A stretch of DNA of 64,000 bases, from contig CM070874.1 of the NCBI GenBank assembly GCA_036365515.1, positions 174,381,797 through 174,445,796 on the forward strand, in the 5' to 3' direction. The DNA is from Torymus aiolomorphi (taxonomy: Eukaryota > Arthropoda > Insecta > Hymenoptera > Torymidae). Shown here piece after piece: positions 62,540 to 64,000 of this stretch (position 1 is the stretch's first letter; every line of letters begins with the position of its first letter). Under the pieces are notes generated by a model. It worked only from the letters and a program-made list of their open reading frames with translations. It did not search any database and had not been told where the DNA came from. The translations under genes and the position numbers were made by a program.

Positions 62540-64000
62540 TTACAACGGGTCGCGTGGCCCGATAGATTGAGATAGCATGAACTTAGCTACTGCACCCCCT
62601 TCGCAAAATGAGCAGTCTTGACTGCGGAAATGAGTCTGCTTAGTTTTTTCTGCTTCGTTTGAGAACGAATTTAACGCGTTTCGGTTTGGGTGGGGAAGGT
62701 TGAGTAGAAGGGACGGGTTGGGGTGAATGATCATCGGCGGGAGGGGTGAGAGGTATGGGTGACCTAACTGGCGTTGGTGGCTGCGAAGGCTTGAGAATGC
62801 CAGTAGGTTTTGGAGTATCATGTATGGGAGTTGGAGCGGGAGGAGTGTTCGGTTCAGGAACGTCGTACTTCGCGTTGTCGGGTCCTCTTGCAGCAAGAAA
62901 GCGGGCTTTAGACGTTCAATGCTTACCGTCTTGGTGTTGCCGTTGACGTCGATATTGAAGGTATAGTTTTCTATGTTTCGAGAGATCACCTTGTGTGGGC
63001 CAGTGTATGGTCGTGCTAAAGCCGGTCTGATAGGCTTTTCCTGCAACCAGACATGCGAGTAAGTGTCTAAGCTTTGGTGTAGGAATGGCTTAATTGCTGT
63101 CTTGTGGCTGACTGGAACAGGTCTTAGTTTTTGCATGAAATCTCTGAATTCGTTGTAGAATGTTTGAACGTCGGGCTCTTCGTTGGTGAAGGGCGAGAAA
63201 TCGCCTGGAATTCTCATTGGTTTGCCAAAGACCAAGTCCGCTGGGCTAGCGTCTGTGTCCAGGCGGATGCGTGTGCGAAGATCAAACATCACTGTGGGAA
63301 GTAGACGAGCCCAATCTTGGTTGTTACCGTGGCCCATGAGAGCCATTTTGATATCTCGATGGAGGCCTTCTACCGTGCCGTTGCAAGCAGGGTGGTAGAC
63401 TGAGGTTCTAAGTCTGTTGATGCCCAAAATAGATAAGAGTTCTGTAAATAATCTGGATTCGAATCGGTAGTGATCGTCGTTGGTGCGCTGTAGCGGCAGA
63501 TCTAGTTATTGTGAAATGCACGAGCTACTGTAGGAGCTGTGGTGTCTGAAATGGGGCACGCCTCAGGCCACCTCGAGTAGCGATCGAGGATGGTGAGGAC
63601 GTGGGTAAAACCTTGGCTGTTGGCAAACGGTCCAATGAGGTCCAGGTGTATATGGTCGAATCTCGCATCCGGAGTGACGAAGTGCTTGGGCAGGAATTTG
63701 TTGTGCCTTGTGACCTTGGATTATTGACAAGCAGCGCACGTTTTGCACCAAGCAGCGATGCCGCGGCTCATGTACGGCCAGACGTATTGCTGGTGAATGA
63801 GACGAATTGAGACTTTTGCTCCAGGATGTGAAAGTGAGTGGAAGCTATCGAAAACTATTCTGCGCAATTTTCCCGGCACATAGGGCCGTATGGAGTCTTG
63901 ATAGAAGTTGCAGTAGAAATGTGTGTGATCAGGACCCCACGTAAGCCTGCGGAGCTTGAGAGGGTGATCTGGGGTATTTAAGATATCGTTGAGCTGTTCA
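62540..64000 (-). pseudogene. Gypsy C pol: integrase, broken, runs off the window
   Basis: On the minus strand the integrase zinc domain (HSLSHPGAKVSIRLIHQQY; CKTCAAC, followed by an in-frame stop near 63720), the core start HLDLIGPFANSQGF (first Asp), TTDSN (second Asp) and, after a frameshift near 63480-63430, VYHPACNGTVEGLHRDIK (Glu) are readable. The C-terminus (QEKPIRPALARPYTGPHKVI; NIDVNGNTKTVSIERLKPAF) is followed by a Pro-rich tail to the stop at 62540. The frame beyond about 62880 looks shifted. Protease and RT lie beyond 64000. Confidence 0.85.

Noticed and set aside
1..64000. CRISPR arrays, bacterial operons, rRNA genes
   Set aside because: No regular direct repeats with unique spacers, no ribosome-binding-site spaced gene runs, and no rRNA-like sequence. 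The content is eukaryotic transposable elements.

Overview
The window looks like a block of repeat-rich insect DNA. Mariner, errantivirus-type Gypsy, Copia, Penelope-like, CR1/Jockey-type LINE and Helitron sequences sit side by side. A mature tRNA-Lys(CUU) sequence close to the insect form is embedded next to one LTR. Hymenoptera is a guess from the repeat mix, not something the sequence proves. I found no convincing host gene: almost every long reading frame belongs to a transposable element (TE), and most are broken.

Layout. 0-8.6 kb: an adenain-like (Maverick/Polinton-type) protease relic and a companion unknown ORF, a heptad-encoding minisatellite, a MITE, a 1.07 kb fold-back element, a Helitron 3' end with Pif1-helicase debris, and a Copia 3' end. 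8.6-15.3 kb: LINE 'A' copy 1, whose middle is replaced by a Penelope-like element (PLE1) and whose 3' UTR carries a 2 kb TA-flanked pogo-like element. 15.5-22.5 kb: a decayed DDE transposon on the minus strand. It is interrupted by a mini-PLE that itself carries an intact mariner, and by a second PLE (PLE2) with inverted pLTRs. 22.5-26.7 kb: hairpin repeats, a 113-bp satellite, (GT)29 and a ~457-bp tandem repeat.

26.7-51.2 kb is one stack of insertions. An old solo LTR with a 4-bp ATCC duplication is split across 24.4 kb. An errantivirus-like provirus (26781-46121, minus) sits in it. That provirus contains a PLE3 tail, a CXC-type TE protein relic and a CR1-like LINE 'B'. LINE B is cut at a TAA site by an 8.8 kb terminal-inverted-repeat (TIR) transposon. 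That transposon contains a fold-back element and a 6 kb Gypsy element of the same family as the outer solo LTR. A Helitron scrap and a second TIR/DDE transposon (46915-50787, TTA duplication) also lie inside the solo LTR.

51.8-64 kb: a second errantivirus-like relic (plus) is cut by LINE A copy 2 (minus). That LINE is cut by a young, nearly intact Copia element (LTRs differ at about 2 of 318 sites) and by another Gypsy element that runs off the window.

The most informative structure is at 35729-35810. A complete 76-nt antisense copy of mature tRNA-Lys, CCA included, lies between the 5' LTR and the middle of the reverse transcriptase gene, and six bases are shared at the junction. It reads as a fossil of plus-strand strong-stop DNA that copied the whole primer tRNA and then re-primed in pol. 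Other notable signals are hammerhead-ribozyme-like motifs at six places in PLE ends, a TIR family with 3-bp TWA duplications, a possible -1 frameshift in the Copia element, and a coiled-coil/zinc-knuckle ORF downstream of a Gypsy integrase. All coordinates, repeat comparisons and mismatch counts were read by eye.
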